Below, piece after piece: positions 43,701 to 52,090 of a stretch of 52,090 nucleotides of DNA. Below the pieces are notes generated by a model that did no database searches, had not been told where the DNA came from, and saw only the letters and a program-made list of their open reading frames with translations. A program made the translations under genes and the position numbers. The first letter of the stretch is position 1, and the number at the start of each line of letters is the position of its first letter. This DNA comes from Thermococcus sp. (GTDB lineage Archaea; Methanobacteriota_B; Thermococci; Thermococcales; Thermococcaceae). Location of the stretch: assembly GCF_026991495.1 (NCBI RefSeq), contig NZ_JALXBJ010000052.1, forward strand, positions 1-52,090. Reading direction: 5' to 3'.

Positions 43701-45458
43701 ATGGGAAGGATAATTCGCGTTACGGGGCCGCTCGTCGTCGCGGACGGAATGAAGGGCTCCAAGATGTACGAGGTTGTCCGCGTCGGCGAGCTGGGGCTTA
43801 TAGGGGAGATAATCCGCCTTGAAGGCGATAGGGCAGTTATACAGGTTTACGAGGAGACGGCAGGCGTAAAGCCAGGTGAACCGGTTGAGGGCACTGGAAC
43901 TTCCCTCGCGGTTGAGCTTGGTCCGGGCCTGCTCACTTCGATATACGACGGCATACAGAGGCCGCTTGAGATACTCAGGACTAAGAGCGGTGACTTCATA
44001 GCGAGGGGCCTCACGGCCCCGGCCCTGCCGAGGGACAAGAGGTGGCACTTCACCCCCATGGTGAAGGTCGGCGACAGGGTAGTTGGCGGCGACGTATTGG
44101 GTGTTGTTCCTGAAACGAGCATCATCGAGCACAGGGTTCTCGTCCCACCCGGGATTGAGGGAGAGGTAATTGAGATCGCGGAGGAAGGCGACTACACGAT
44201 CGAGGAGGTCATAGCGAAGGTCAAGAGGCCCGATGGGAGCGTTGAGGAGCTCAAGATGTACCAGCGCTGGCCCGTCCGTGTGAAGAGACCCTACAAGAAC
44301 AAGCTCCCGCCAGAGGTCCCCCTCATAACCGGCCAGAGGACCATCGACACGTTCTTCTCCATAGCGAAGGGCGGAACGGCCGCAATTCCGGGCCCCTTCG
44401 GTTCGGGTAAGACCGTTACCCAGCACCAGCTGGCCAAGTGGAGTGACGCCAACGTCGTCGTCTACATCGGCTGTGGAGAGCGCGGCAACGAGATGACCGA
44501 TGTCCTTGAGGAGTTCCCCAAGCTGAAGGATCCGAAGACTGGAAAGCCGCTCATGGAGAGAACCGTTCTCATAGCCAACACCTCCAACATGCCCGTTGCT
44601 GCCCGTGAGGCCTCAATCTACACCGGAATTACGATAGCCGAGTACTTCAGGGACATGGGCTACGACGTTGCTCTAATGGCTGACTCGACATCGAGGTGGG
44701 CTGAAGCGCTCCGTGAGATTTCGGGCCGTCTCGAGGAGATGCCCGGTGAGGAGGGCTACCCGGCTTACCTCGCGAGCAAGATAGCGGAGTTCTACGAGAG
44801 GGCCGGTCGCGTCCTCGCCTTGGGAAGTGACGAGAGAGTTGGAAGCGTTTCGGTCATCGGTGCCGTTTCACCGCCGGGCGGTGACTTCAGCGAGCCCGTC
44901 GTGCAGAACACGTTGAGGGTTGTCAAGGTCTTCTGGGCGCTCGATGCCGACCTCGCGAGGAGGAGACACTTCCCGGCGATAAACTGGTTGAGGAGCTACT
45001 CCCTCTACCTGGACGCGATACAGGGCTGGTGGCACAGGAACGTTGACCCGGAGTGGAGGAGCATGCGCAACAGGGCAATGGCCCTCCTCCAGAAGGAGGC
45101 GGAACTGCAGGAGATCGTTAGAATCGTTGGGCCGGACGCCTTGCCCGACAAGGAGAAGGCCGTTCTAATAGTCACGAGGATGCTCCGCGAGGACTACCTT
45201 CAGCAGGACGCCTTCGACGAGGTCGACACCTACTGCCCGCCGAAGAAGCAGGTAACGATGATGCGCGTTATCCTCAACTTCTACGAAAAGACCATGGCGG
45301 CAGTCGAGAGGGGCGTTCCCGTTGACGAGATAGCCAAGCTCCCGGTGAGGGAAAAGATAGGGCGCATGAAGTTCGAACCGGATGTGGAGAAGGTTGGGGC
45401 GCTTATAGGGGAGACCAACGCCCAGTTTGAGGAGCTCTTCAAGAAGTACGGGGGTTGA
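43701..45458 (+). CDS. atpA: A/V-type ATP synthase catalytic subunit A
   Basis: A 585-residue catalytic subunit with Walker A GPFGSGKT (231-238), the bulge domain characteristic of the A subunit (about 110-190), and [21 protein letters not shown]. It binds ATP in the A3B3 head. No intein interrupts the P-loop, unlike in some relatives. ATG 43695 abuts the GAGGTGA site, so ATG 43701 is chosen ([10 protein letters not shown]). Confidence 0.97.
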   Translation: MGRIIRVTGPLVVADGMKGSKMYEVVRVGELGLIGEIIRLEGDRAVIQVYEETAGVKPGEPVEGTGTSLAVELGPGLLTSIYDGIQRPLEILRTKSGDFIARGLTAPALPRDKRWHFTPMVKVGDRVVGGDVLGVVPETSIIEHRVLVPPGIEGEVIEIAEEGDYTIEEVIAKVKRPDGSVEELKMYQRWPVRVKRPYKNKLPPEVPLITGQRTIDTFFSIAKGGTAAIPGPFGSGKTVTQHQLAKWSDANVVVYIGCGERGNEMTDVLEEFPKLKDPKTGKPLMERTVLIANTSNMPVAAREASIYTGITIAEYFRDMGYDVALMADSTSRWAEALREISGRLEEMPGEEGYPAYLASKIAEFYERAGRVLALGSDERVGSVSVIGAVSPPGGDFSEPVVQNTLRVVKVFWALDADLARRRHFPAINWLRSYSLYLDAIQGWWHRNVDPEWRSMRNRAMALLQKEAELQEIVRIVGPDALPDKEKAVLIVTRMLREDYLQQDAFDEVDTYCPPKKQVTMMRVILNFYEKTMAAVERGVPVDEIAKLPVREKIGRMKFEPDVEKVGALIGETNAQFEELFKKYGG

Positions 45459-45461
45459 AAA

Positions 45462-46850
45462 ATGCCGGGGATGGAGTACTCAACGGTTAGTAAGATCTAC
45501 GGCCCTCTCATGATCGTCGAGGGAGTCAGAGGGGTCGCCTACGGGGAGGTCGTGGAGATAGAGACCGAGAGTGGCGAGAAGAGGAAGGGGCAGGTCCTTG
45601 AGGCCAGGCAGGACATGGCGATCGTTCAGGTCTTCGAGGGAACCCGCGATCTGGACGTCAAAACTACGCGCGTCCGCTTCACCGGGGAGACGCTGAAGGT
45701 TCCCGTTTCAATGGACATGCTCGGAAGGGTCTTCAACGGCATCGGAAAGCCCATAGACGGTGGACCCGAGATCATCCCCGAGGACAGGAGGGACGTGCAC
45801 GGGGCACCGCTCAACCCCGTTGCCAGGGCTTACCCGAGGGACTTCATCCAGACGGGTATCTCGGCCCTGGACGGCATGAACACCCTCGTTCGCGGTCAGA
45901 AGCTCCCGATATTCAGCGGTTCAGGTTTACCGCACAACATGCTCGCGGCCCAGATAGCGAGGCAGGCGAAGGTCTTAGGTGAGGAGGAGCAGTTCGCGGT
46001 GGTTTTCGCCGCGATGGGCATCACCTACGAGGAGGCCAACTTCTTCAAGAAGAGCTTTGAAGAAACCGGAGCAATAGAGAGGGCGGTTCTCTTCCTCAAC
46101 TTAGCTGACGATCCGGCCATCGAGAGAATCATTACCCCGCGCATGGCGCTGACGGTTGCCGAATACCTTGCCTTCGACTACGACATGCAAGTCTTGGTTA
46201 TCCTCACAGACATGACCAACTACGCGGAAGCTTTGCGTGAAATCTCGGCGGCGAGGGAGGAGGTCCCGGGCAGGCGTGGCTACCCCGGCTACATGTACAC
46301 CGACTTAGCGACTATCTACGAGCGCGCCGGTCGCGTAAGGGGCAAGAAGGGGAGCATAACCCAGATGCCCATCTTGACCATGCCGGACGACGACATAACC
46401 CACCCGATTCCTGACCTTACCGGTTACATCACCGAAGGACAGATCGTCCTGAGCAGGGAGCTCCACAGGAAGGGTATCTACCCGCCGATAGACGTTCTGC
46501 CTTCGCTAAGCCGTCTGATGAAGGATGGCATTGGTAAGGGGAGAACGAGGGAAGACCACCCCCAGCTCAGCCAGCAGCTGTACGCCGCCTACGCCGAGGG
46601 GAGGTCGCTGAGGGATCTCGTAGCAGTCGTCGGCGAGGAAGCTTTGAGCGAGACCGACAAGATGTACCTCAAGTTCGCCGACCGCTTTGAGAGGGAGTTC
46701 GTCGCCCAGCGCTACGACGAGGACAGGAGCATCTTCGAAACGCTGGACCTCGGCTGGGAACTCTTAGCGGAACTGCCGGAGAGCGAGCTCAAGCGCGTCA
46801 GGAAGGAGTACATCCTCAAGTACCACCCGAAGTACAGGAAGAGGGCTTAA
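45462..46850 (+). CDS. atpB: A/V-type ATP synthase subunit B
   Basis: A 462-residue non-catalytic partner of subunit A. It lacks a true P-loop (SGSGLPHN in its place), and has [16 protein letters not shown] and [24 protein letters not shown] 45462 is used; ATG 45471 ([13 protein letters not shown]) is another option. It follows atpA by three bases. Confidence 0.97.
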   Translation: MPGMEYSTVSKIYGPLMIVEGVRGVAYGEVVEIETESGEKRKGQVLEARQDMAIVQVFEGTRDLDVKTTRVRFTGETLKVPVSMDMLGRVFNGIGKPIDGGPEIIPEDRRDVHGAPLNPVARAYPRDFIQTGISALDGMNTLVRGQKLPIFSGSGLPHNMLAAQIARQAKVLGEEEQFAVVFAAMGITYEEANFFKKSFEETGAIERAVLFLNLADDPAIERIITPRMALTVAEYLAFDYDMQVLVILTDMTNYAEALREISAAREEVPGRRGYPGYMYTDLATIYERAGRVRGKKGSITQMPILTMPDDDITHPIPDLTGYITEGQIVLSRELHRKGIYPPIDVLPSLSRLMKDGIGKGRTREDHPQLSQQLYAAYAEGRSLRDLVAVVGEEALSETDKMYLKFADRFEREFVAQRYDEDRSIFETLDLGWELLAELPESELKRVRKEYILKYHPKYRKRA

Positions 46851-46876
46851 GCCCTCAAAATTTTTAGGTGGTCGAG

Positions 46877-47527
46877 ATGGCAGAGCTGCTCAACGTGAAG
46901 CCAACGCGAATGGAGCTCCTGAACCTGAAGAGGCGCATCCAGCTGGCCAAGAAGGGCCACAAGCTCCTCAAGGATAAGCAGGATGCCCTCATCATGGAGT
47001 TCTTTACCATCTACGACGAGGCCCTTAACCTAAGGAGGGAGCTCAACGAGAAGATGGAGGTGGCCTTCGAGGCCCTTCTCAGGGCCCAGCTCTCCGCCGG
47101 GAACCTCAGGCTTCAGGAGGCAGCCCTATCAGTAAAGCCGAACAGAGAAGTGGAGATCAGGAAGAGAAACATCATGGGCGTCCCCGTTCCCCTCATTGAG
47201 GCCGAGTCCTTTAGGAGGGGTGCGGCCGAAAGGGGCTATGCCTTCGTTTCCACCTCCCCCGAGGTCGATGCCGCGGCCGACAAGTTCGAGGAAGTCCTCG
47301 ATCTCGCGGTTCGCCTCGCCGAAGTTGAGGAGACGCTCAAGCGCCTCGCCAAGGAGATAGAGACGACCAAGAGGCGCGTCAACGCCCTTGAATACATAAT
47401 CATCCCGCGCATGGAGGCAACGGTCAAGTTCATCAAGCAACGCTTGGATGAGATAGAGCGCGAGAACTTCTTCAGGCTGAAGAGGGTTAAGGCGTTAATC
47501 GAGGCCCGCTCCCGGGCGGGGGCTTAA
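46877..47527 (+). CDS. atpD: A/V-type ATP synthase subunit D
   Basis: A 216-residue central-stalk subunit made of two long helices. [21 protein letters not shown] at the start (residues 7-26) and [21 protein letters not shown] split near the end are hallmarks. It is the rotating axle inside A3B3 with subunit F. The ATG at 46877 follows AGGTGG; the GTG at 46868 is less likely. It is the last gene of the operon, followed by a T-rich stretch (CCTTTTATTC) that may end the transcript. Confidence 0.95.
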   Translation: MAELLNVKPTRMELLNLKRRIQLAKKGHKLLKDKQDALIMEFFTIYDEALNLRRELNEKMEVAFEALLRAQLSAGNLRLQEAALSVKPNREVEIRKRNIMGVPVPLIEAESFRRGAAERGYAFVSTSPEVDAAADKFEEVLDLAVRLAEVEETLKRLAKEIETTKRRVNALEYIIIPRMEATVKFIKQRLDEIERENFFRLKRVKALIEARSRAGA

Positions 47528-47565
47528 CCTTTTATTCTCCCCGCCGATTCTTCAGCGGTGGTAGT

Positions 47566-48798
47566 ATGATGAAAAAGCTGTTCTATCGGGATCCCTACCT
47601 CAGAGAGGCGAACGCCAAGATTACCGGTGTCGAAGTTAAGGGAAAGCTGGTAAAGCTGACTCTGGATAGGACGATATTCTACCCCGAAGGCGGTGGGCAG
47701 CCATCCGACAGGGGTCGGATTGAAGGGAACGGCTTTGAGGTGCGCGTTGAGAAGGTAACCGGAAAGGACGAAATCGTTCACGAGGGCGTTATTGAAGGCA
47801 GAATCCCGGAAGTCGGCGAGGAAGTGAGGCTTGTACTCGACTGGGAATGGAGATACGAGAACATGCGTGCCCACACCGGACAGCACATCCTCTCGGCGGT
47901 TATCAAGGGCCTCTACGGGGCTGAGACCACTGGCTTTCAGATATTCCCGGAATACAATAAGATAGAGATAGACCATTCCGGCGAGCTCAAGTGGAAGGAC
48001 ATCCTTGAGATCGAGAGGAAGACGAACGAGATCATATGGGGGGACATACCCGTTGAGGTCGAGGTCTATGCTGAGCTCCCGGATGAACTGAGGGCTCGCC
48101 TTAGAAAGGATGTCTCCTCGAAGGTCAGGCCCCCGATAAGGATAGTCCGCATCGGAACTGTCGATGTCACCCCCTGTGGCGGAACCCACGTAAAGAGCAC
48201 CGGTGAGATAGGCTTCCTCAAGGTTCTGCGCGTTTACCGGAAGAGCAAAAAGCTCCTGCGCGTAGAGTTCGCGACGGGAGTAAGGGCCCTGAAATACCTC
48301 GATGAAGTTCTTGAGGATTACTGGGGCGCCTTAAACGAAATGCCCAACAAGAACCGCCCGCTCGTTGAGAGGGTGAGGGAGCTAAAGAAAGAACTTGAGG
48401 GCCTTGAAGCTGAGAGGGACTCCCTCAGGAGGGAACTCTGGGAGTGGAAGGGGAGGGCGTTGCTCAAGGACGCCCAGGAGATCGGCGGAATCAAGGTCGT
48501 TACCCACGTCGAGAGCTCGCCCATGAAGGACGCCCAGGCCTTCGCGGTCAACTTCGCTGACAAGAACCCCGGAACGGTTATGGTTCTCGCGGGAAAGAAC
48601 TACATAATCCTCGCGAAGAACAGGGGGGTAAACCTCAACATGAGGGAAGTCCTGAGGGAGGTTCTCTCTAAGACCGGCGGAGGCGGTGGAGGGAGCGAGG
48701 TTCTGGCGCGCGGAGGGGGCTTTAAGGAAAACCCTGAGAGGGTTTTGGAGATTGCTTTGGAAGCAATCAGGGGGCGTCTAAGCCGAGCTTTTCCCTGA
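47566..48798 (+). CDS. alaX: alanyl-tRNA editing protein, AlaX long form
   Basis: A 410-residue trans-editing enzyme that removes serine or glycine from mischarged tRNA-Ala. The N-terminal barrel (YFPEGGGQPSDRG-like FYPEGGGQPSDRG) precedes the zinc-binding editing site: HTGQH (His103, His107) and TPCGGTH (Cys204, His208). A coiled coil (about 255-300) leads to a C-terminal DHHA1 domain with the glycine-rich GGGGGGSEVLARGGGF. This layout marks the long AlaX form. ATG 47566 or 47569 follows GGTGG. The 3' end overlaps the convergent gene by 32 bases. Confidence 0.93.
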   Translation: MMKKLFYRDPYLREANAKITGVEVKGKLVKLTLDRTIFYPEGGGQPSDRGRIEGNGFEVRVEKVTGKDEIVHEGVIEGRIPEVGEEVRLVLDWEWRYENMRAHTGQHILSAVIKGLYGAETTGFQIFPEYNKIEIDHSGELKWKDILEIERKTNEIIWGDIPVEVEVYAELPDELRARLRKDVSSKVRPPIRIVRIGTVDVTPCGGTHVKSTGEIGFLKVLRVYRKSKKLLRVEFATGVRALKYLDEVLEDYWGALNEMPNKNRPLVERVRELKKELEGLEAERDSLRRELWEWKGRALLKDAQEIGGIKVVTHVESSPMKDAQAFAVNFADKNPGTVMVLAGKNYIILAKNRGVNLNMREVLREVLSKTGGGGGGSEVLARGGGFKENPERVLEIALEAIRGRLSRAFP

Positions 48799-49588
48799 CC
48801 AACTTCCACTGCCACTCCGGAACCTCAGGTCTCTCAAGCTCCTTCTCTGCCCTCTCCCTGCTCATAAGGCCGTACCTTACCAGCGCAGCTATCCTCCTGT
48901 GCTCAAAGCTGTGCCCGTGCCTCTCCCAGTAGAGCTCTAATGCAGGGCCGAGGACGAGGCAGTTGGTCGTGTAGCCGGGCAACTCCGGGAACTCGAAGGG
49001 GAGCTTTTTGAGGATCTCAAAGCGCTCCTCCTCGCTCATCATGGAGAGGAGCCTTACCTGAACTACCCCACCGCTCATCAGCCTGTACGGGTGGTGCCCG
49101 AAGGGAAGCTCGTGGCCAGTTATGATGTAGGGGTAGCCTTTTTTGAGGGAGTACTTCCGCAGCTTCTCCATAGTCCTCTTGGAGCAGGCCCTACATGGAC
49201 TTTGGGCCTTTAAGAGGGCGTTTCTGAAGATGTCTGAGTAGTCGTAGCGTAAGAGCGTAAAGGGAACCCCGAGGTGTTCCGCTATCCTCTCGGCGTTCTC
49301 TATAGCTTCCCTTGCCATCAGACCGTGGTCTATCATAACGGCCTCAAGCTCGGGAACTTTGTAGACCTCTTTGCTTAGGTAGAGGGCAACGACGCTGTCC
49401 TTTCCGCCCGAGTAGGCAACGATTGCCCTGTCGACTTTCTCCATGAGTTCTTCGAGCTCCCTCCTGACGGCCATCCCATCTATCGGATGCCTCAGGTAGA
49501 TCTGACACTCCCTGCAGAGGGGTTTTCCGTCAACTATGTCTATCCTCGCCGTTCTCTCATCATGGACGCAGAGGGAGCATTTGAGCAT
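48767..49588 (-). CDS. TtuA/TtcA-like PP-loop ATPase, putative tRNA thiolation enzyme
   Basis: A 273-residue protein. An N-terminal zinc finger (C4-C7, C25-C28) is followed by the PP-loop IVAYSGGKDSVV (SGGKDS 60-65), then SPCRACSKRTM (Cys132/Cys135) and a further Cys in TTNCLVLGP. The order of zinc finger, PP-loop and catalytic cysteines is that of the TtcA/TtuA/Ncs6 tRNA 2-thiolation family, but the usual TGHNLDDE motif reads TGHELPFG here and the C-terminal zinc finger is missing, so it may act on another substrate. Upstream frame to 49654 is open, but MLKCSLC at 49588 fits the family and has AGGGGGC before it; a TTTTTAAA box lies at 49612-49619. Confidence 0.72.
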   Translation of the reverse strand: MLKCSLCVHDERTARIDIVDGKPLCRECQIYLRHPIDGMAVRRELEELMEKVDRAIVAYSGGKDSVVALYLSKEVYKVPELEAVMIDHGLMAREAIENAERIAEHLGVPFTLLRYDYSDIFRNALLKAQSPCRACSKRTMEKLRKYSLKKGYPYIITGHELPFGHHPYRLMSGGVVQVRLLSMMSEEERFEILKKLPFEFPELPGYTTNCLVLGPALELYWERHGHSFEHRRIAALVRYGLMSRERAEKELERPEVPEWQWKLVREKLGLDAP

Positions 49589-49619
49589 GCCCCCTGAAGG
49601 AAGAGAGGCCTTTAAAAAG

Positions 49620-50273
49620 TTACCTTTTGAGCTTGACTCTCCTCCCGAGCTCATCGGCCTTCTCCCTGCCCTTCTTCCCGGCGAAGAAAGAAACCACAGC
49701 TACCTGGTTTTCGAGAAGGATTCCCCGGTTGTTCCTCGCTATGAGCCAGCCGAAGAAGGCCCCGAAGCCGAGGCCGGCCAGCCAGAGTTCGATTATAAAC
49801 GGCCCGCGGGAGAGCCCACCGGGCCTGGTGGTTACCGATATGGCCTTGTAGGCCAGTCCAAAGGCGAGGACGAAAACCCCCTCGAGAAGGAGGCTTGCCT
49901 TTGCGGCCTTCCCTATGAGGGAGAGAACCCTGCTGTCGCCGGTGTATCTCTCAAGTACCTTACCGTCGTGGACGCTGTAAACTAAGGCCCTTGCAACGTT
50001 GGCGCCGCTCCTGAAGGCGAGGAAGGCGAAGAGCATTGCTAAGATATCCCAACGAACCTTGAAGCTCGCCCAGAGCCCGATGAGTATCCAGATTGGCGTG
50101 AAAATCCTTTCAAGGCCCTTTTTCTCATTCCCCGGAATTTCGACCCTCAGAACCTTCTTGACAGTTATCCCCGCCAGCTTCCCAACGGCCTTAATTAACC
50201 AGAGCCAGAGGTTAATTCCGAGGAAGGTTAGGAGGAGGACTGCCGAGAGCAACTTCCACAGCAACGGCCTCAC
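49620..50273 (-). CDS. multi-pass membrane protein of unknown function
   Basis: A protein of up to 217 residues with about five hydrophobic segments (5-32, 58-88, 115-130, 142-165 and 170-180) and a basic C-terminus (KKGREKADELGRRVKLKR). I do not recognise the family. Start choice is open: GTG 50273 or TTG 50264, the latter better spaced from GGTGAGG. A TATA-like CTTATATTA lies just upstream near 50278-50286. It is read in the same direction as the radical SAM gene, 26 bases after its stop. Confidence 0.6.
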   Translation of the reverse strand: MRPLLWKLLSAVLLLTFLGINLWLWLIKAVGKLAGITVKKVLRVEIPGNEKKGLERIFTPIWILIGLWASFKVRWDILAMLFAFLAFRSGANVARALVYSVHDGKVLERYTGDSRVLSLIGKAAKASLLLEGVFVLAFGLAYKAISVTTRPGGLSRGPFIIELWLAGLGFGAFFGWLIARNNRGILLENQVAVVSFFAGKKGREKADELGRRVKLKR

Positions 50274-50299
50274 CGTTTAATATAAGACGGAAAGATTTA

Positions 50300-51208
50300 T
50301 CACTTTTGCCTCTCCCTCTTGACGACCGGGGCAACTTCCCTCGCGACCCTTTTAACGCTGAAGAGGGTCAGCGCGTCCATCCTCTTGAGCTGGGCGAGGA
50401 GGCAACCGCTTATGCGGACATCAATGTACTCTCCAGCCTTCATCGCAGCCTTGAGGAGCTCTCTAATGCTCTCGGCCTTCTCGAAGTCGAGGCCCGCTTT
50501 CCTAAGGCGCTCGACGTTGAGCTCGTGTATCGTGAGTGGCTGGAGGTGCATCTCGTCAACGCCGAGGGAAGAGGCCAGTTCTGCTATCTTCGGTATGTCC
50601 CCGTCGTTTATCCCTGGCATGAATATCGTCCTGACCACGGAGCGGACGCTTTTGTCTTTTCCAACTATCCGGAGGGCATTAACTACCGCCTCGAAGGTGT
50701 CGGCGTTCGTTATTTTTAGGTGTCCTTCCCGCGAGGCGGCGTCGAGGCTTATCATTGCGATGTCGAAGTCGAGCTTCTCCCAGAGCTCCTCGGTCAAAAG
50801 CGAGCCGTTGGTCTGTAAATCGAGCCTCGCGTTGGGAAAGCGCTCGCGGAGCATCCTGTTTACCTCAACGATGCGGGGGCTTAGCAAAGGCTCGCCGTAC
50901 TGGGAGACCGTTATAGCCTTTGGGTCATCCCAGCCGTAGTAGCCGGGCTTTGGGGCCCTTCCAAGCTTCACGGCGACGTTGGAGTAGCAGAATATGCAGT
51001 CGTGGTTGCACGCTGGAGTCAGCTCGTAGCTCGGGTGGTGAACGGGATTGGGATTAGTTAAATCAAGCCCCTGACAGAACCGGCAGTGGCTCGGATAGCT
51101 TATCTCCCCCACGAACCTCTTCAGGAGCCTCGCCTCCCTGTTCTCAAGGATCTGGGGCTCAACTCCCATCCTCCTCGCGAACTCCTCCCAGCTAATTTTG
51201 ATGCCCAT
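50300..51208 (-). CDS. radical SAM protein
   Basis: A 302-residue enzyme. The CX3CX2C cluster motif CNHDCIFC uses Cys67, Cys71 and Cys74; a second pair HCRFC (Cys42, Cys45) and late Cys could hold another cluster or zinc. The GEPLLS, DLQTNGSLL and ISLDAASREGHLKI segments match the SAM-binding barrel. It resembles archaeal radical SAM proteins of the MoaA/PqqE-like superfamily with unknown substrate. ATG 51208 follows GGTGGTGG; 6 extra codons upstream are open. Confidence 0.85.
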   Translation of the reverse strand: MGIKISWEEFARRMGVEPQILENREARLLKRFVGEISYPSHCRFCQGLDLTNPNPVHHPSYELTPACNHDCIFCYSNVAVKLGRAPKPGYYGWDDPKAITVSQYGEPLLSPRIVEVNRMLRERFPNARLDLQTNGSLLTEELWEKLDFDIAMISLDAASREGHLKITNADTFEAVVNALRIVGKDKSVRSVVRTIFMPGINDGDIPKIAELASSLGVDEMHLQPLTIHELNVERLRKAGLDFEKAESIRELLKAAMKAGEYIDVRISGCLLAQLKRMDALTLFSVKRVAREVAPVVKRERQK

Positions 51209-51340
51209 GCCACCACCGAGCCTCAATCGAAAAACCCTTTAAAAGGGTTGACTGGACTGATGTGGGAAGTGAGTGTTTTGGATCCTTCTGGGGAATTCAA
51301 TAAAACAAACTGGAATCAGAACTCTATGGTGGGTTTTGAG

Positions 51341-51561
51341 ATGAGCAAAATCGTGACGATTTCGGTTCCTGACTGGGTGGACGAGAAGAAGTTCAAAGAC
51401 GCGTTCATACGGGCGCTGATCGAGAGCTCACCCGAGAGCATGAGTGCCGAGGAGGTTAGGAGGCTCCTCAGGATAAAAGAAGTCGGGGGGAAATAGACGT
51501 TCCTAAGGAGCTCGAGCGGATTAGGGAGAAGGACAAGGAGAGGTTAAGATGGCTGTCATAG
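51341..51561 (+). pseudogene. vapB: VapB-type antitoxin, frameshifted
   Basis: The ATG at 51341 has GGTGGG upstream. The frame reads MSKIVTISVPDWVDEKKF and stops at 51496 after KEVGGK. With one more G in the run of six at 51485-51490 the frame would go on as EIDVPKELERIREKDKERL and end at 51561, overlapping the vapC start as in intact VapBC pairs. The missing C-terminal part would normally bind the toxin. The stated frame gives 51 residues; the restored gene gives 73. A sequencing slip in the G run is the alternative. Confidence 0.7.
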
Positions 51562-51629
51562 ACACTAACGTTGCCATAGAGCGGGTTCGTGAGCGTGAGG
51601 AAATAACCGAAAACATAACTGGAGTTACC
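51549..51629 (+). pseudogene. vapC: VapC toxin 5' fragment (PIN domain), cut by an IS element
   Basis: MAVIDTNVAIERVREREEIT is the N-terminal strand of a PIN-domain ribonuclease; Asp5 is the first metal-binding residue. Homology stops after codon 27 (GVT), and the frame runs on through unrelated bases to a stop at 51674. TTAC at 51625-51628 directly precedes the break. The rest of the toxin is not in the window and should lie beyond the element, if it survives. Confidence 0.75.
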
Positions 51630-52090
51630 ACCCAACAGTCCTTAAACAGGAAAGCAAACTATTTTAAAGCCTAAGAACCATACCATACTTTGAAATGAAG
51701 CGAGCAGTGACCATAAGACTCCAGCCCTCAAAAGAGCAAGAGAAAACCCTCTTCGAGTTAGCCGACACTGGAGCCAAGGCCTGGAACAGGGTTAATTATC
51801 TAAGACGACAGGAGTTCTTCAAAGGGCAAATCGTGGACTTCAACAAGACTGAAAAGATAGTTTACGGGGAATTCAAGCGGAAAATCGGCTCGGCAACGGT
51901 TCAGCAAATTTGTAGGAAGAACGCTGAAGCTTGGAGGAGTTTCTTCTCCCTCTTAAGGAACAAGCGGAACGGAGAACTGCCAGAAGACTTCAAACCAAAA
52001 CCGCCAAACTATTTGAAGGACGATGGGAAGAGAAAACCATTAATCATCCTCAGAAACGACCAGTACAAGATTGAGGGTAACAAGTTAATC
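51629..52090 (+). mobile_element. IS605-type element, left part (runs off the window)
   Basis: The element starts directly after TTAC in vapC and contains tnpB; the right end is beyond 52090. No tnpA is seen between the junction and tnpB, so it is a tnpB-only type or depends on TnpA in trans. Insertion after a TTAC tetranucleotide is the rule for IS608-type members; that this is the target here is an inference. Confidence 0.7.
51695..52090 (+). CDS. tnpB: TnpB-family RNA-guided nuclease/transposase accessory, partial
   Basis: The first 132 codons of a TnpB (OrfB) gene. The start MKRAVTIRLQPSKEQEKTLF and NRVNYLRRQEFFKGQIVDF are typical of archaeal TnpB. The catalytic RuvC-like domain and zinc finger would follow outside the window, as would the omega RNA that usually lies at the 3' end. 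A TATA-like TATTTTAAAGCC lies at about 51659-51671. TnpB cuts DNA at the donor site next to the target-adjacent motif, which helps keep the element in place. Confidence 0.9.
   Translation, partial: MKRAVTIRLQPSKEQEKTLFELADTGAKAWNRVNYLRRQEFFKGQIVDFNKTEKIVYGEFKRKIGSATVQQICRKNAEAWRSFFSLLRNKRNGELPEDFKPKPPNYLKDDGKRKPLIILRNDQYKIEGNKLI

Noticed and set aside
43647..44426. 259-codon frame opposite atpA
   Set aside because: It is an antisense shadow of atpA with low-complexity, non-homologous sequence.

Overview
The window is a piece of a Thermococcales chromosome, most likely a Thermococcus. The evidence is the family-D DNA polymerase (DP1 and DP2), Orc1/Cdc6, RadA, NucS, a nine-subunit archaeal A/V-type ATP synthase operon, several archaea-only DUF families, leaders of the TATA-box type, and GGTG/GGAGG ribosome sites 5-7 bases before most starts. 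Core genes are GC-rich with AGG/GAG-biased codons. Three short stretches stand apart: the first 2.6 kb, one AT-rich gene at 26913-28085, and the last 0.8 kb.

Layout. (a) 1-2640: a decayed type II restriction-modification pair, with a frameshifted PD-(D/E)XK endonuclease and a frameshifted adenine methyltransferase facing each other. (b) 2726-10224: a phytoene-desaturase-like FAD enzyme, carbamate kinase, a PiT phosphate permease with its DUF47 partner, a stand-alone Lrp ligand-binding domain, a small kinase-like protein and an S9 peptidase. (c) 10309-16448: four co-directional genes coding for a lipoprotein and a membrane-anchored protein with tandem OB-like repeats, a TctA-like multi-pass membrane protein, and a DUF457/YdjM-type membrane protein with a soluble OB-like insert. 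No function is known to me for this group, and it is my best candidate for an undescribed system. (d) 16449-22926: a methyltransferase, a KaiC-like ATPase, an M19 dipeptidase, a helical-repeat protein, DUF531, signal peptidase, a lipoate ligase, tRNA-Gln and a zinc-ribbon protein.

(e) 22904-36103 is the replication and repair island: polC (DP2), an inserted orphan gene, polB (DP1), cdc6/orc1, the origin of replication (31226-32213), radA, nucS, DUF473, a PbaB-like proteasome assembly chaperone and MTA phosphorylase. The origin has two full, inverted ORB elements (31744-31755 and 32011-32038) around an AT-rich unwinding region, plus several mini-ORBs. ORB-like palindromes also occur inside the polB coding sequence at about 88-bp steps. 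An AT-rich 390-codon gene of unknown function separates polB from polC, and the polC start region carries a perfect 34-bp tandem duplication.

(f) 36165-38685: MTA/SAH deaminase, a small unknown protein and a PfkB kinase. (g) 38819-47527: ATP synthase operon atpH-I-K-E-C-F-A-B-D. (h) 47566-51208: AlaX, a TtuA/TtcA-like PP-loop protein, a membrane protein and a radical SAM protein. (i) 51341-52090: a VapBC toxin-antitoxin locus in which vapB is frameshifted in a G run and vapC is cut after 27 codons by an IS605-type element whose tnpB runs off the window.

The frameshifts I found all lie in the defence and toxin genes, and most are in or next to homopolymer runs. The housekeeping genes are intact.
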